A stretch of 64,000 nucleotides of DNA from Streptomyces sp. NBC_01428 (GTDB lineage Bacteria; Actinomycetota; Actinomycetes; Streptomycetales; Streptomycetaceae), in the NCBI RefSeq assembly GCF_036231965.1, contig NZ_CP109499.1, positions 8,184,001 through 8,248,000 on the forward strand, given 5' to 3'. The notes below the pieces were generated by a model. The model saw only the letters and a list, made by a program, of their open reading frames with translations. It was not told the origin of the DNA and made no database searches. Position numbers and translations under genes: made by a program. Shown one piece after another: positions 7,203 through 15,504 of the stretch. The first letter of the stretch is position 1; each line of letters opens with the position of its first letter.

Positions 7203-8426
7203 TCAGGAGGTCGCGCGCAGCGCGCGGAAGAACGCCCGGACGTCCGCGACGAGGAGGTCCGGCTCCTCCATCGCGGCGAAGTGGCCGCCCCGGTCGAACT
7301 CGGTCCAGCGGACGATCCGGTCCGTCCGCTCGGCGACATGCCGCAGCGGGACGAAGTTCTCCTCGGGGAAGACGGCGAGGGCGGTCGGTGCGACCGACGG
7401 CTCGGGCGGCCTGCCCCAGTAGTCCGCGTGGGCCCGCTCGTAGTAGATCCGCGCGGACGAACCGGCCGTGCCGGTCAGCCAGTACAGCATCACGTCGGTG
7501 AGCAGCAGGTCCCGGTCCACTGCGTCCTCCGGGCGGTCGCCCGAGTCCGTCCACTGCCGGAACTTCTCGGCGATCCAGGCGAGTTGGCCGACCGGCGAGT
7601 CGGTGAGGGCGTAGGCGAGCGTCTGGGGCCGGGTCGCCTGGATCGCCGCGTAGCCGCCCTCCTCGCGGTTCCAGTCCTGGCCCCGACGCCAGGACGCGCG
7701 TGTGCGCTCGCGTTCCTCGGGGCTGAGCGCGGCGAGTTCCCCGGGGGTCGGTTCCGTCGTGGCGGACGAGCCGGGCAGCAGGTTGAGGTGGACGCCGATC
7801 AGCCGATCGGGGTGGGCCCGCCCCAGCTCGCGTGAGACGGCCCCGCCCCAGTCGCCGCCCTGCGCGCCGTAGCGCCGGTAGCCCAGGCGTTCCATGAGGG
7901 TGGCGAAGGCGGCGGCGACCCGGGTGAACTCCCAGCCGGTGTCGCGGGTCGGCCCGGAGAGCCCGAATCCGGGGATGCTCGGCAGCACCAGGTGGAAGGC
8001 GTCGGCCGGATCGCCGCCGTGTGCGCGGGGATCGGTCAACGGCCCGACGATGTCCGTGAATTCGACGATCGATCCGGGCCAGCCGTGCGTGATGATCAAG
8101 GGTGTCGCGTCGGCCTCCGGTGACCGGATGTGCGCGAAGTGCAGGCGGGCCCCGTCGATCTCGGTGGTGAACTGGGGCCATGCGTTGAGACGGGCCTCGG
8201 CCGCCCGCCAGTCGTAGTCGTGCCGCCAGTACCGGACGAGTTCCCGGAGATAGTCCCGGGGAACTCCGTAGGCCCAGCCGACCCCGGGGAGTTCGTCGGG
8301 CCAGCGGGTGCGGTCGAGGCGCTGGTGCAGGTCGTCCAGGTCGCTCTGCGGGATGTCGAGGCGGAAGGGACGGAGCGCGGGGAGCGCGGGGAGGCCGGGG
8401 TCGCCGGGGGTGTCGGTGAGGTTCAT
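7203..8426 (-). CDS. epoxide hydrolase (alpha/beta-hydrolase fold, EHN domain)
   Basis: Converts epoxides to vicinal diols. The N-terminal third is the epoxide-hydrolase N domain (RPFRLDIPQSDLDDLHQRLDRTRWPDELP...YWRHDYDWR), followed by the alpha/beta-hydrolase core: the HGWPGS oxyanion motif (about 114-119), the nucleophile Asp192 in GGDWGG, a tyrosine-bearing lid, and the catalytic His in DRGGHFAAMEEP near the C-terminus. At 407 residues it has the usual length for the microsomal-type bacterial family. I chose ATG at 8426 (MNLTDTPGD); the frame extends 24 residues upstream without a ribosome site. The gene is alone and divergent from a VOC gene. The substrate cannot be told from sequence. 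Confidence 0.88.
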   Translation of the reverse strand: MNLTDTPGDPGLPALPALRPFRLDIPQSDLDDLHQRLDRTRWPDELPGVGWAYGVPRDYLRELVRYWRHDYDWRAAEARLNAWPQFTTEIDGARLHFAHIRSPEADATPLIITHGWPGSIVEFTDIVGPLTDPRAHGGDPADAFHLVLPSIPGFGLSGPTRDTGWEFTRVAAAFATLMERLGYRRYGAQGGDWGGAVSRELGRAHPDRLIGVHLNLLPGSSATTEPTPGELAALSPEERERTRASWRRGQDWNREEGGYAAIQATRPQTLAYALTDSPVGQLAWIAEKFRQWTDSGDRPEDAVDRDLLLTDVMLYWLTGTAGSSARIYYERAHADYWGRPPEPSVAPTALAVFPEENFVPLRHVAERTDRIVRWTEFDRGGHFAAMEEPDLLVADVRAFFRALRATS

Positions 8427-8644
8427 GTCCGCGGATGCTAACGCCGGCCGAGACCCGTCCGGCAAGAGGTTTTCCCACGTCGGGCTCCGATGGCGCACCG
8501 CCTGCGGCCGTGACGGGCGGTGGCGGCCGGTGGGCGAGGCGCCCGTTCGTGTCCCGGGTGAACGCGTGGCCGCGCGGCAGATGAGTTTTCGGACGCGGAC
8601 CGGTCGACAGTGGTGACGACGTTTTCCCGCCCGAGGAGGTACGC

Positions 8645-9127
8645 ATGCCCGCCGACGGTTTCACCACGAGTCTGTGGTTCGACGGCCAGGCCGAGGAGGC
8701 CGCCCATTACTACGTCTCGGTGTTCAAGAACTCCGAACTCGGCAGGATCGGCCGCTACACCGAGGCGGGGCCCGGTCCCGCTGGGTCCGTGCTGGCCGCC
8801 GAGTTCGTGGCCAACGGCCAGAAGTTCGTCGCGATCAACGGCGGACCCCAGTTCACGTTCGACGAGGCGATCTCCTTCCAGATCCACTGCGCCGACCAGG
8901 AGGAGGTCGACCACTACTGGAACAGGTTCGTCGGCGACGGCGGCGAGGCGGGCCCCTGCGGCTGGGTCAAGGACAAGTACGGCCTGTCCTGGCAGGTCGT
9001 CCCCGCCCGGCTCATCGACCTCATCGCCGACCCGGACCCGCAGAAGGCCACCCGCACGACCCGGGCGATGCTCCAGATGTCCAAGCTCGACCTCGCGGCC
9101 CTGGAGAAGGCCTACGCGGGGGAGTAG
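8645..9127 (+). CDS. VOC-fold protein, PhnB / 3-demethylubiquinone-methyltransferase-like
   Basis: A 160-residue protein of the vicinal-oxygen-chelate superfamily. It opens with TTSLWFDGQAEEAAHYYVSVFKNSELG and has the QFTFDEAISFQIHCADQEEVDHYW and GWVKDKYGLSWQVVP segments typical of the branch often labelled 3-demethylubiquinone-9 3-methyltransferase. That label is historical: the fold has no SAM site, and the real activity is unknown. The start is well supported by GAGGAGG ending seven bases before the ATG. It stands alone; a terminator hairpin follows before the convergent ABC transporter gene. Confidence 0.85.
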   Translation: MPADGFTTSLWFDGQAEEAAHYYVSVFKNSELGRIGRYTEAGPGPAGSVLAAEFVANGQKFVAINGGPQFTFDEAISFQIHCADQEEVDHYWNRFVGDGGEAGPCGWVKDKYGLSWQVVPARLIDLIADPDPQKATRTTRAMLQMSKLDLAALEKAYAGE

Positions 9128-9170
9128 CCGCGGCCCGGGAACCCCGGCAGCCGCCGCGTCGGCCCGGACC

Positions 9171-9195
9171 GGGGGCGCCGGCGGACGGCGCCCCC
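9171..9195. terminator. hairpin terminator between convergent genes
   Basis: A perfect 10-bp stem (GGGGGCGCCG / CGGCGCCCCC) with a 5-nt loop lies between the VOC gene stop (9127) and the end of the convergent ABC transporter gene (9203). It could serve both. Confidence 0.65.
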
Positions 9196-9202
9196 GCGCG
9201 GG

Positions 9203-10990
9203 TCAGGCGAGTTGTCCCGAGTGCAGCGCCGTGTACGCGCCACCCCGTCGGATCAGCTCCTCGTGCGAACCGATCTCCCGGATCGCCCCGTCGTCCATGA
9301 CCACGATGCGGTCGGCGCCCTGGACGGTGGACAGGCGGTGCGCCACGACGAACGTGGTGCGGCCCCGCAGCAGCCGCGCCAGCGCCTGCTGGACGAGCGC
9401 CTCGGAACGGGTGTCGAGCGCGGAGGTCGCCTCGTTCAGGATGAGGACCCGGGGATCGCGGATCAGCGCCCGCGCGATGGCCAGCCGCTGCCGCTGGCCC
9501 CCGGACAGCCGGGCCCCGTGCTCGCCCACCAGGGTGTCGAGGCCCTGCGGCAGCCGGTCCACGAACTCCAGCGCGTTGGCGTCGCGCAGAGCCGTGCGCA
9601 CCGCGTCGTCACCGGCGTCGTCCATGCCGTAGGCGACGTTCTCGCGGACCGTCCCGTCGAAGAGGATCGACTCCTGCGGCACGACCGACACGAACCGCCG
9701 GTAGGTGCGCAGGTCCAGGCCGGCCATGTCGGTGCCGTCGAGCAGCAGCCGGCCCGAGGTGGGACGGATGAACCCGATGGCCAGGTTGAGCACCGTGGAC
9801 TTGCCCGCGCCCGAGGCGCCCACCAGCGCGACGGTCTCCCCGGGAGCGACCCTGAGGGTGAAGTCCCGTACGGCGGGCCGCCCTTCCTCGTGCTCGCGTC
9901 CCGGACCCTCCGCATAGGTGTGGCCCACCCCCTCGAACGCCACCTCACCGCGCACCGAGCCGACCTCCGACTTGCCCTCGTTGTCCTCCAGTTCGGGCGC
10001 CTGGAGCACCTCGCCGACCGAACGCACCGACTCCAGGCCCTTGGTGATGACCGGCGCGAGCCCCGCGAGGGTCGTCGTGGACGTGGTGAGCGTGGTCAGG
10101 AAGGCGCTGAGCATCACCACGTCGCCGGGCGTCACACTCCCGTACCCGTAGTACGACACCAGCGCCGCGCCCGTCAGGAAGAGGACCCCGACAGCGTTCA
10201 GGAACACCCAGGCCAGGGACGCGAACCGGCCGTTGAGCAGGTCGAGGCGCAGCCCGGAACTGAGCACCTGGCGCAGCGTGCCGTCCACCCGGCGCAGCGC
10301 CTTCCCCTCCAGACCGTGGGCCCGGGTGACCGGTATCAGCCGGGTCATCTCCGTCACGCGCGACGACAGATGCTCGACCTCGTGCCGGAAGTGCTCGTTC
10401 TGGGTGCGCAGCCGCGTCCGCAGCCGGGCCACGAGCAGGGCGGCGACCGGCACCACGCACAGGAAGACCGGCACGAACTCCGGTGTGCGCACGGCGATCA
10501 CGACGAGCCCGCCCGTGAGGACGGTGAGCGCGCCGAGCCCCGTCTCGGCGGTCTGCTGCACCATCTGCTCCACGGTCTCCACGTCGCGGATCACCTTGGC
10601 CTGCAGGACGCCCGCGCTGACCCGCGAGTGGTAGCCGATGGACAACTGCTGCATCCGGGTGCACAGCGCCGAGCGCAGGTCCGTTCCCATGCGGCGCACG
10701 CTGCCGTAGAGCAGCCGTACGTACAGCAGGTGCATCGGGATGTTGACCAGGAGGATGAACAGGATGCCCCCGGCGCTCGCCCAGATCCGGGTGACCGGCT
10801 CGTGCTGCACGACGGTGTCGATGATGGTCGCGGTGATCAGCGGCAGCAGCCACAGCGGGCTGTGCTTGACGGTGAAGACGAGGAACGCCGCCGCGAGCCG
10901 GCCACGGTCGGCGCGGAACAGATAGGCGAGGGTGCGGATCGGATGCTCGTCCCGGTAACGGTGGTCGAGCGGTTTCTCGGACGACGCCAT
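9203..10990 (-). CDS. ABC half-transporter (membrane domain fused to ATPase), Walker B Asp to Asn
   Basis: A 595-residue exporter-type half-transporter that should work as a dimer. An N-terminal six-helix membrane domain (about 30-320) is followed by an ATP-binding cassette (about 345-595) with Walker A GASGAGKST, Q-loop VVPQES, signature LSGGQRQRLAIARAL and H-loop VVAHRLSTV. The Walker B is odd: RVLILNEATSALD has Asn (codon AAC) in place of the usual Mg-coordinating Asp; the following catalytic Glu is intact. ATG at 10990 is chosen because the preceding 43 in-frame residues are GC-rich non-coding-like sequence. No partner gene is adjacent. The substrate is unknown; it resembles lipid or drug exporters. 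Upstream, at 11024-11035, a degenerate copy of the AGCGCTCTC motif occurs. Confidence 0.88.
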   Translation of the reverse strand: MASSEKPLDHRYRDEHPIRTLAYLFRADRGRLAAAFLVFTVKHSPLWLLPLITATIIDTVVQHEPVTRIWASAGGILFILLVNIPMHLLYVRLLYGSVRRMGTDLRSALCTRMQQLSIGYHSRVSAGVLQAKVIRDVETVEQMVQQTAETGLGALTVLTGGLVVIAVRTPEFVPVFLCVVPVAALLVARLRTRLRTQNEHFRHEVEHLSSRVTEMTRLIPVTRAHGLEGKALRRVDGTLRQVLSSGLRLDLLNGRFASLAWVFLNAVGVLFLTGAALVSYYGYGSVTPGDVVMLSAFLTTLTTSTTTLAGLAPVITKGLESVRSVGEVLQAPELEDNEGKSEVGSVRGEVAFEGVGHTYAEGPGREHEEGRPAVRDFTLRVAPGETVALVGASGAGKSTVLNLAIGFIRPTSGRLLLDGTDMAGLDLRTYRRFVSVVPQESILFDGTVRENVAYGMDDAGDDAVRTALRDANALEFVDRLPQGLDTLVGEHGARLSGGQRQRLAIARALIRDPRVLILNEATSALDTRSEALVQQALARLLRGRTTFVVAHRLSTVQGADRIVVMDDGAIREIGSHEELIRRGGAYTALHSGQLA

Positions 10991-11251
10991 CGGCGGTGGT
11001 CCCCTCCAGTGGCCGAGTAGGGAGCAAGCGCTCTCTCCCCAGGCCGGCCGGCGGGTACACCCGCGTCCGGGACCCGGCTCCGGCGCGGACCGCCCGGGCC
11101 GGGTGCCGCCGCCGCACACCGGCGGCGCCGCGCCGCGCCCGCCCGCCCGGCCGAAGGGCGTGGCGGCACCCGTCGCTCGGCGCGCGACCCGCGCGAAGCC
11201 TGGCTAGCGTGAACAACGGAACCGTTCACCGAACCGGAGAAGGTACTGGTC

Positions 11252-12049
11252 ATGGCCGTACAGCCTGAAGGAACGCCCTGTTGGGCGGACGCGATGTTCA
11301 GCGATGTCGAGGGGGCCAAGAGTTTCTACGGTGATGTGCTCGGCTGGACGTTCGGCGAGGCGTCCTCGGAGTACGGCAACTACACGCAGGCCTTCTCCGA
11401 CGGCAAGGCGGTGGCCGCCGTCGTGCCGCCGATGCCCGGGCAGGAGGGCCAGTCCGCCTGGTGCCTGTACCTCGCCTCCCCGGACGCGGCCGCGACCGCC
11501 GAGAAGATCAAGGCCAACGGCGGCGAGGTGCTCATGGAGCCGATGCAGGTCGGCGACTTCGGCACCATGACGCTGGCCCGCGACCCCAGCGGTGCGGTCT
11601 TCGGCGTCTGGCAGGGGGGCGTCCACGAGGGCTTCGAGAAGATCGGCGAGCCGGGCGCGTACGCCTGGGCCGAGGTCTTCACCCGCGACCCCGGCAAGTC
11701 CGACCCGTTCTTCCCCGCCGTCTTCCCCTTCGCCGCCCAGCAGGTGGAGGACGACAACGTCGACTTCCGCGTCTTCAGCCTGGAGGGCAACCCCGTCCTC
11801 GGACGGATGAAGATGACGGACGACTTCCCGCCCGAGGTGCCGCCGTACGTCAACGTGTACTTCGGCGTCGACGACTGCGACGAGGCGGTGGCCCGGGCGA
11901 CCGCGCGCGGCGGTGTCCTGCGGTTCGGTCCCATGGACAGTCCCTTCGGCCGGTTCGCGGCGATCAGCGACCCGCAGGGCGCGTCGTTCTCCGTGATCGA
12001 CATGTCCACGACCCAGGGTGAGATGCCCGGGATGACGGACGTGTCCTGA
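11252..12049 (+). CDS. VOC family protein with two glyoxalase-like domains
   Basis: A 265-residue protein made of two tandem VOC domains (about 8-122 and 130-255). The first begins PCWADAMFSDVEGAKSFYGDVLGWTFGE and the second GAYAWAEVFTRDPGKSDPFFPAVFPF; each ends with a beta strand next to a DPSGAVFGVW or DPQGASFSVIDM motif. This architecture is common in Streptomyces (hydroxylase-like proteins near antibiotic genes), but no catalytic activity can be assigned. The start is supported by GGAGAAGG ten bases upstream. TAGCGT at 11205-11210 could be the -10 box. It is monocistronic in appearance and divergent from the ABC transporter gene. Confidence 0.87.
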   Translation: MAVQPEGTPCWADAMFSDVEGAKSFYGDVLGWTFGEASSEYGNYTQAFSDGKAVAAVVPPMPGQEGQSAWCLYLASPDAAATAEKIKANGGEVLMEPMQVGDFGTMTLARDPSGAVFGVWQGGVHEGFEKIGEPGAYAWAEVFTRDPGKSDPFFPAVFPFAAQQVEDDNVDFRVFSLEGNPVLGRMKMTDDFPPEVPPYVNVYFGVDDCDEAVARATARGGVLRFGPMDSPFGRFAAISDPQGASFSVIDMSTTQGEMPGMTDVS

Positions 12050-12160
12050 CGCTTTCGTCCGCGTGGGCAACCACACGCATGCGGTAATCGTCCCTCCTTG
12101 TGACCGTGCCGCCTCCGGGCGGCCGGACCCCCCACCAGGACGGCGAGCGAAAGAGTCCGC

Positions 12161-13159
12161 ATGCTGCGCATCCACTTCACCTCACAGGACCTGCAGAACG
12201 TACGCGTCGCCCGGCAGCCCGATCCCTTGTGGGAACTGGTCTGCAGCGTCTGCCGACTGGAGACCGGAGAAGGACCGCTGGACTTCGGGCACTGGCGGCG
12301 CGCGGCCCGCGACCGCCTCGCCACGGACGCGCTCGCGGGCCGCGCGCTGCGTCCCTTACGGGCCCTGATCCCGTCGGCCGGATACATCCCGGACTTCCTC
12401 ACCCCGCCGGTCACCGGCGGGGGACTGCAGGCCGGCCTCGACGCGTTGCACGGAACCCCGCGCCACCGGCTGACCCGCGACCTGACCCGGCTCGCCGACT
12501 CCCGCCCGCTGCCGTCCTGGACGACCTCGCTCGGCCGTCCCGGCGGTGACACCCGCACGTCTCTGACAGCGGCGCTCTCCGCCTACTTCCGGACCCTCCT
12601 CCAGCCGTACTGGACGCACATCCGCACCGCCGTCGGCAACGATGTCGACGCGCGTTCCCGGACCGTCCTGGACGGCGGCACACAGGCACTCCTGGAGGGA
12701 CTCCGCCCGATGGCCCACTGGCGGGCCCCGGTCCTCGAAGTGGACTATCCCACCGAGCGCGACCTGTACCTGGAGGGACGCGGACTGCTCCTCGTCCCCT
12801 CGTTCTTCTGCTGGCGCCGCCCGACCGCGCTGGCCGACCCCGGCCTCGATCCCGTGCTGGTCTACCCGGTGGAGAAGGTGCCGCTGACCATGGCGCGGAA
12901 CGCGGAGGGCGGTGTCGAACGCCTGCTGGGCCGCACCCGGACCGCCGTCCTCACCGAGGTCGCCTTCGGCGGGTCCCGCACCACCTCCGACGTCGCCCAG
13001 GCCATCGGCATCGCGATGCCCAGCGTCAGCTACCAGATCGGTGTCCTGCGCGACGGAGGGCTCGTGGCCAGCCACCGCGACGGGAAGTACGTGCTGCACG
13101 CGGCCACGCCGCTCGGCCTGCGCCTGCTGGCCGGCGCTGGCCACCCGGCGCTGCCTTGA
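12161..13159 (+). CDS. ArsR-type winged-helix regulator with large N-terminal domain; TTA codon
   Basis: A 332-residue transcription regulator. The C-terminal 90 residues form a winged helix of the ArsR type (LGRTRTAVLTEVAFGGSRTTSDVAQAIGIAMPSVSYQIGVLRDGGLVASHRDGKYVLHAAT). The N-terminal 230 residues match the large sensor-like domain found ahead of such helices in actinobacteria (I associate it with DUF5937, not certain). No metal-binding Cys cluster is seen. Leu66 is encoded by TTA (12356-12358), rare in this DNA, so full translation should need the bldA tRNA and peak late in growth. GAAAGAG lies before the ATG. The target is unknown; no divergent partner gene is present. Confidence 0.8.
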   Translation: MLRIHFTSQDLQNVRVARQPDPLWELVCSVCRLETGEGPLDFGHWRRAARDRLATDALAGRALRPLRALIPSAGYIPDFLTPPVTGGGLQAGLDALHGTPRHRLTRDLTRLADSRPLPSWTTSLGRPGGDTRTSLTAALSAYFRTLLQPYWTHIRTAVGNDVDARSRTVLDGGTQALLEGLRPMAHWRAPVLEVDYPTERDLYLEGRGLLLVPSFFCWRRPTALADPGLDPVLVYPVEKVPLTMARNAEGGVERLLGRTRTAVLTEVAFGGSRTTSDVAQAIGIAMPSVSYQIGVLRDGGLVASHRDGKYVLHAATPLGLRLLAGAGHPALP

Positions 13160-13210
13160 GCCCGCTGCCCGTGCGCGGGGGCACCGCCCGGGCGTGGCAT
13201 GATCGGGGCC

Positions 13211-13906
13211 ATGCCTGAACGTGTTGTGGCCGCCTGTGACGGGGCCTCGAAGGGAAACCCGGGCCCTGCCGCATGGGCCTGGGTCGTCGCCGACGGGGAC
13301 GAGACCCCGACCCGCTGGGAGGCGGGCCCGCTCGGCACGGCCACCAACAACGTCGCCGAACTGACGGCGTTGGAACGCCTGTTGACGGCGGTCGCGCCCG
13401 ATGTCCCGCTGGAGATCCGGATGGACTCCCAGTACGCGATGAAGGCGGTCACGACCTGGCTGCCCGGCTGGAAGCGCAAGGGCTGGAAGACGGCGGCCGG
13501 CAAGCCCGTCGCCAACCAGGAACTCGTCGCCCGCATCGACGAACTGCTCACCGGCCGCAGCGTGGAGTTCCGCTACGTCCCCGCCCACCAGGTCGACGGC
13601 GACCGGCTGAACGACTTCGCCGACCGTGCCGCCAGCCAGGCCGCCGTCGTGCAGCAGCCCGCGGGAAGCGACCTCGGCTCCGCGGAGCCGCCGGCGTCGC
13701 CCGACACCCCCGTCTCCTCCGCGCCGGCCCGCCGTCGGCCCGCCGCCAAGACGCCCCGGCAGGGCGCGTCGGCCCGCACCCTCAAGGCGAAGTTCCCCGG
13801 CCGCTGCCTCTGCGGGCGTTCCTACGCCGCGGGCGAGACCATCGCGAAGAACGACCAGGGCTGGGGCCACCCGGAGTGCCGCGCCGAGGCGGCCGGCAAC
13901 GCCTGA
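13211..13906 (+). CDS. rnhA: ribonuclease HI with C-terminal Cys/His tail
   Basis: Cleaves the RNA strand of RNA-DNA hybrids. The RNase H fold covers residues 1-140: the acidic residues are in CDGASKGN (Asp), NNVAELTALE (Glu), RMDSQYAM (Asp) and VDGDRLNDFADRAA (last Asp), with AHQV carrying the usual His. A Pro/Ala/Ser linker follows, then a C-terminal module (about 190-225) GRCLCGRSYAAGETIAKNDQGWGHPEC, whose C-x-C and H-x-x-C pairs look like a small zinc-binding site. The tail is not part of E. coli RNase HI and is differently placed from the N-terminal hybrid-binding domain of eukaryotic RNase H1. ATG at 13211 is preferred to the in-frame ATG 12 bases upstream because the fold starts at once. 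Confidence 0.85.
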   Translation: MPERVVAACDGASKGNPGPAAWAWVVADGDETPTRWEAGPLGTATNNVAELTALERLLTAVAPDVPLEIRMDSQYAMKAVTTWLPGWKRKGWKTAAGKPVANQELVARIDELLTGRSVEFRYVPAHQVDGDRLNDFADRAASQAAVVQQPAGSDLGSAEPPASPDTPVSSAPARRRPAAKTPRQGASARTLKAKFPGRCLCGRSYAAGETIAKNDQGWGHPECRAEAAGNA

Positions 13907-13919
13907 CGGCGGCCCGGCG

Positions 13920-14744
13920 TCAGTCCGTGTCGAACGTGTAGAACGCCGTGTGGTCCAGCAGGTCCGAGGGCCGCACGTCGTTCCACGGCTTCATCGTCTC
14001 GTTCAGGTCGACGACGTTCGGCGTGCCCGCGACCGGTACGTACCCGGAGTCCGGGTGCAGGCGCTGCCACCGCGCCCACAGTTTGTCGATGTAGGCGTGG
14101 TGGAGCCAGAACACCGGGTCGTTCGGGGAGACGCCGGTGCCCATCTGCCCGCCCACCCAGACGTGCACCCGGTTGTGCAGATTGACGCCCCGCCACCCCT
14201 CCAGGTGGTTGCGGAAACCGTCCGAGGCACTGTTCCAGGGCGCCATGTCGTACGTCGCCATCGACAGCACCGACTCGACCTCGGCGCGGGTGGGCAGCTC
14301 ACGCACCCCGGTCCCCAGCGACCTGCGCAGATAGGTCCGGGTGTCCACGCGTACGGAGACCGGCCAGTTGCCCGCCGCGGCGGCGAACGGGCCGTCCATC
14401 ACCCGGCCGTCGAGGCTGCGCCCGGTGCCCCCGAGGAAGTCGGGCGCCCACAGTGAGGAGCGCGTGGTGCGGTCGGCGGTCCAGTCCCAGTACGGCAGCG
14501 CCACCGAGGCGTCCACGGACTGCAGGGCCCGCTCGAACTCCAGCAGGAATCTGCGGTGCCAGGGCAGGAACGACGGTGAACGGTGGCCGGTGCGCTCGCC
14601 GTTGTCGGTGTCGCCGAGGATGAAGGCGTTGTGCGTCGTGACGAAGGCGTCGTACCGGCCACTGCGTTTGAGCTGGACCAGCGCGTCGACGAGACGCCGC
14701 TTCTCGTCCGTGGTCAGGCTCGCCTGGTTCTTTCGTACGGTCAT
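13920..14744 (-). CDS. melC2: tyrosinase (monophenol monooxygenase)
   Basis: Binuclear copper enzyme that hydroxylates monophenols and oxidises catechols to quinones, starting melanin synthesis. At 274 residues it has the size of Streptomyces MelC2. The six copper ligands are visible: His38, His54 and His63 (CuA; the last in FLPWHRRFLLEFE) and His190, His194 and His216 (CuB; GVNLHNRVHVWVGG and FWLHHAYIDK). It has no signal peptide of its own and is thought to leave the cell as a complex with MelC1. It lies 33 nt downstream of melC1 with GGAG eight bases before its ATG, in the standard melC1-melC2 order. Confidence 0.96.
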   Translation of the reverse strand: MTVRKNQASLTTDEKRRLVDALVQLKRSGRYDAFVTTHNAFILGDTDNGERTGHRSPSFLPWHRRFLLEFERALQSVDASVALPYWDWTADRTTRSSLWAPDFLGGTGRSLDGRVMDGPFAAAAGNWPVSVRVDTRTYLRRSLGTGVRELPTRAEVESVLSMATYDMAPWNSASDGFRNHLEGWRGVNLHNRVHVWVGGQMGTGVSPNDPVFWLHHAYIDKLWARWQRLHPDSGYVPVAGTPNVVDLNETMKPWNDVRPSDLLDHTAFYTFDTD

Positions 14745-14777
14745 GTGCGGAACTCCACGATCTGCTTGCTGGGTGGT

Positions 14778-15167
14778 TCAGTTGGCGGCGAAGGGCACGA
14801 GCGGTGCCCCCTGCAGCTCGACGACGGCGGCGCGGGCTGCGGCATGCGGGGTCGGCACGGGGTCGTAGTGACTGACGACGCTGATCCAGCTGCCGTCGGC
14901 GTTGCTCATCACGTGCAGTTCCACGCCGTCGATGAACACGGCGTATCCGCCGCCGTGGTGGTGGCCGCCCCCGGTGACCGGACGGCCTTCTATCCGGCGC
15001 CCCCGGAAGACCTCGTCGAAGACCTCGGGTCCGCCGTGGTGGTGCTCGTCGGCCGTCGTCCTCGTGGGGGACGCGGACGCCGGCGAGGCGGTGAGGGCCT
15101 GGGCCCCGGCGGCCGTGGCGAGGGCGGCGGCCGCCCCGAGGGCGCGGCGGCGGGTGAGTTCCGGCAT
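14778..15167 (-). CDS. melC1: tyrosinase copper-chaperone / cofactor protein
   Basis: Small accessory protein (129 residues) that binds apo-tyrosinase, delivers copper and carries the complex through the Tat pathway. The N-terminus has an arginine-rich Tat-like motif (TRRRALGAAAALATAAGAQA) and a signal cleavage region near ASASP. His-rich stretches (DEHHHGGPEVFDEVF, GGGHHHGGGYAVF) and the segment FIDGVELHVM are characteristic of MelC1. AGGAGGAG lies just upstream of the ATG. It is first gene of the melC1-melC2 operon. Confidence 0.94.
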   Translation of the reverse strand: MPELTRRRALGAAAALATAAGAQALTASPASASPTRTTADEHHHGGPEVFDEVFRGRRIEGRPVTGGGHHHGGGYAVFIDGVELHVMSNADGSWISVVSHYDPVPTPHAAARAAVVELQGAPLVPFAAN

Positions 15168-15504
15168 GCGGACTCCTCCTGGAATGGGCTGAGTTGCTGA
15201 CCCGGTATGCCTATCGGATCGTCAAACAGCGGGAGAAATCGCCGAATGTCGGTTGGCTGCGATCCGGACATTCATGTACATGTCGTGCAAGATTGAACGA
15301 AGATGATCTTGCTGTCGCGGGAGCTCGCGACGCGGCGTCGACGCAAATCCTGCGGCGGACCGGCCCGTTGTCGGTGATCTTGCTGTCGCGGGCGGCGCCG
15401 AGTGGCGGCGATCACCCCCGTGAACTGGCGTGAACTCCCGGTGCGCCGAGCCCTGCTACTCTTCGTGATCAATTGACCGCTTTGTGCAACATAGGGGAGT
15501 GCGC
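15168..15504. other. 337-bp divergent intergenic region between melC1 and the monooxygenase gene
   Basis: No gene is seen. It should hold the promoters of melC1 (minus) and of the flavin monooxygenase (plus). It contains the 18-bp direct repeat described separately, a short palindrome CATGTACATG near 15273-15284, and a tandem TGAACT pair near 15420-15436. TACTCT at 15457-15462 is a plausible -10 box for the plus-strand gene. Confidence 0.5.
15304..15392 (+). repeat. 18-bp direct repeat TGATCTTGCTGTCGCGGG, two copies
   Basis: Identical copies lie at 15304-15321 and 15375-15392 (71 bp apart) in the melC1 upstream region. The first 13 bases after the T (GATCTTGCTGTCG) recur at 46295-46307, upstream of the Nudix hydrolase gene. 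All three are intergenic and in the same orientation. Confidence 0.8.

Noticed and set aside
11022..11037. Degenerate AGCGCTCTC site upstream of the ABC transporter as a sixth LacI operator
   Set aside because: Only 10/12 matches to the core and no palindromic left half; distant from the glucan block and probably chance.
8645..12049. Two VOC genes as bleomycin/fosfomycin resistance or glyoxalase enzymes
   Set aside because: The diagnostic residues for those activities could not be identified; only the fold is supported.
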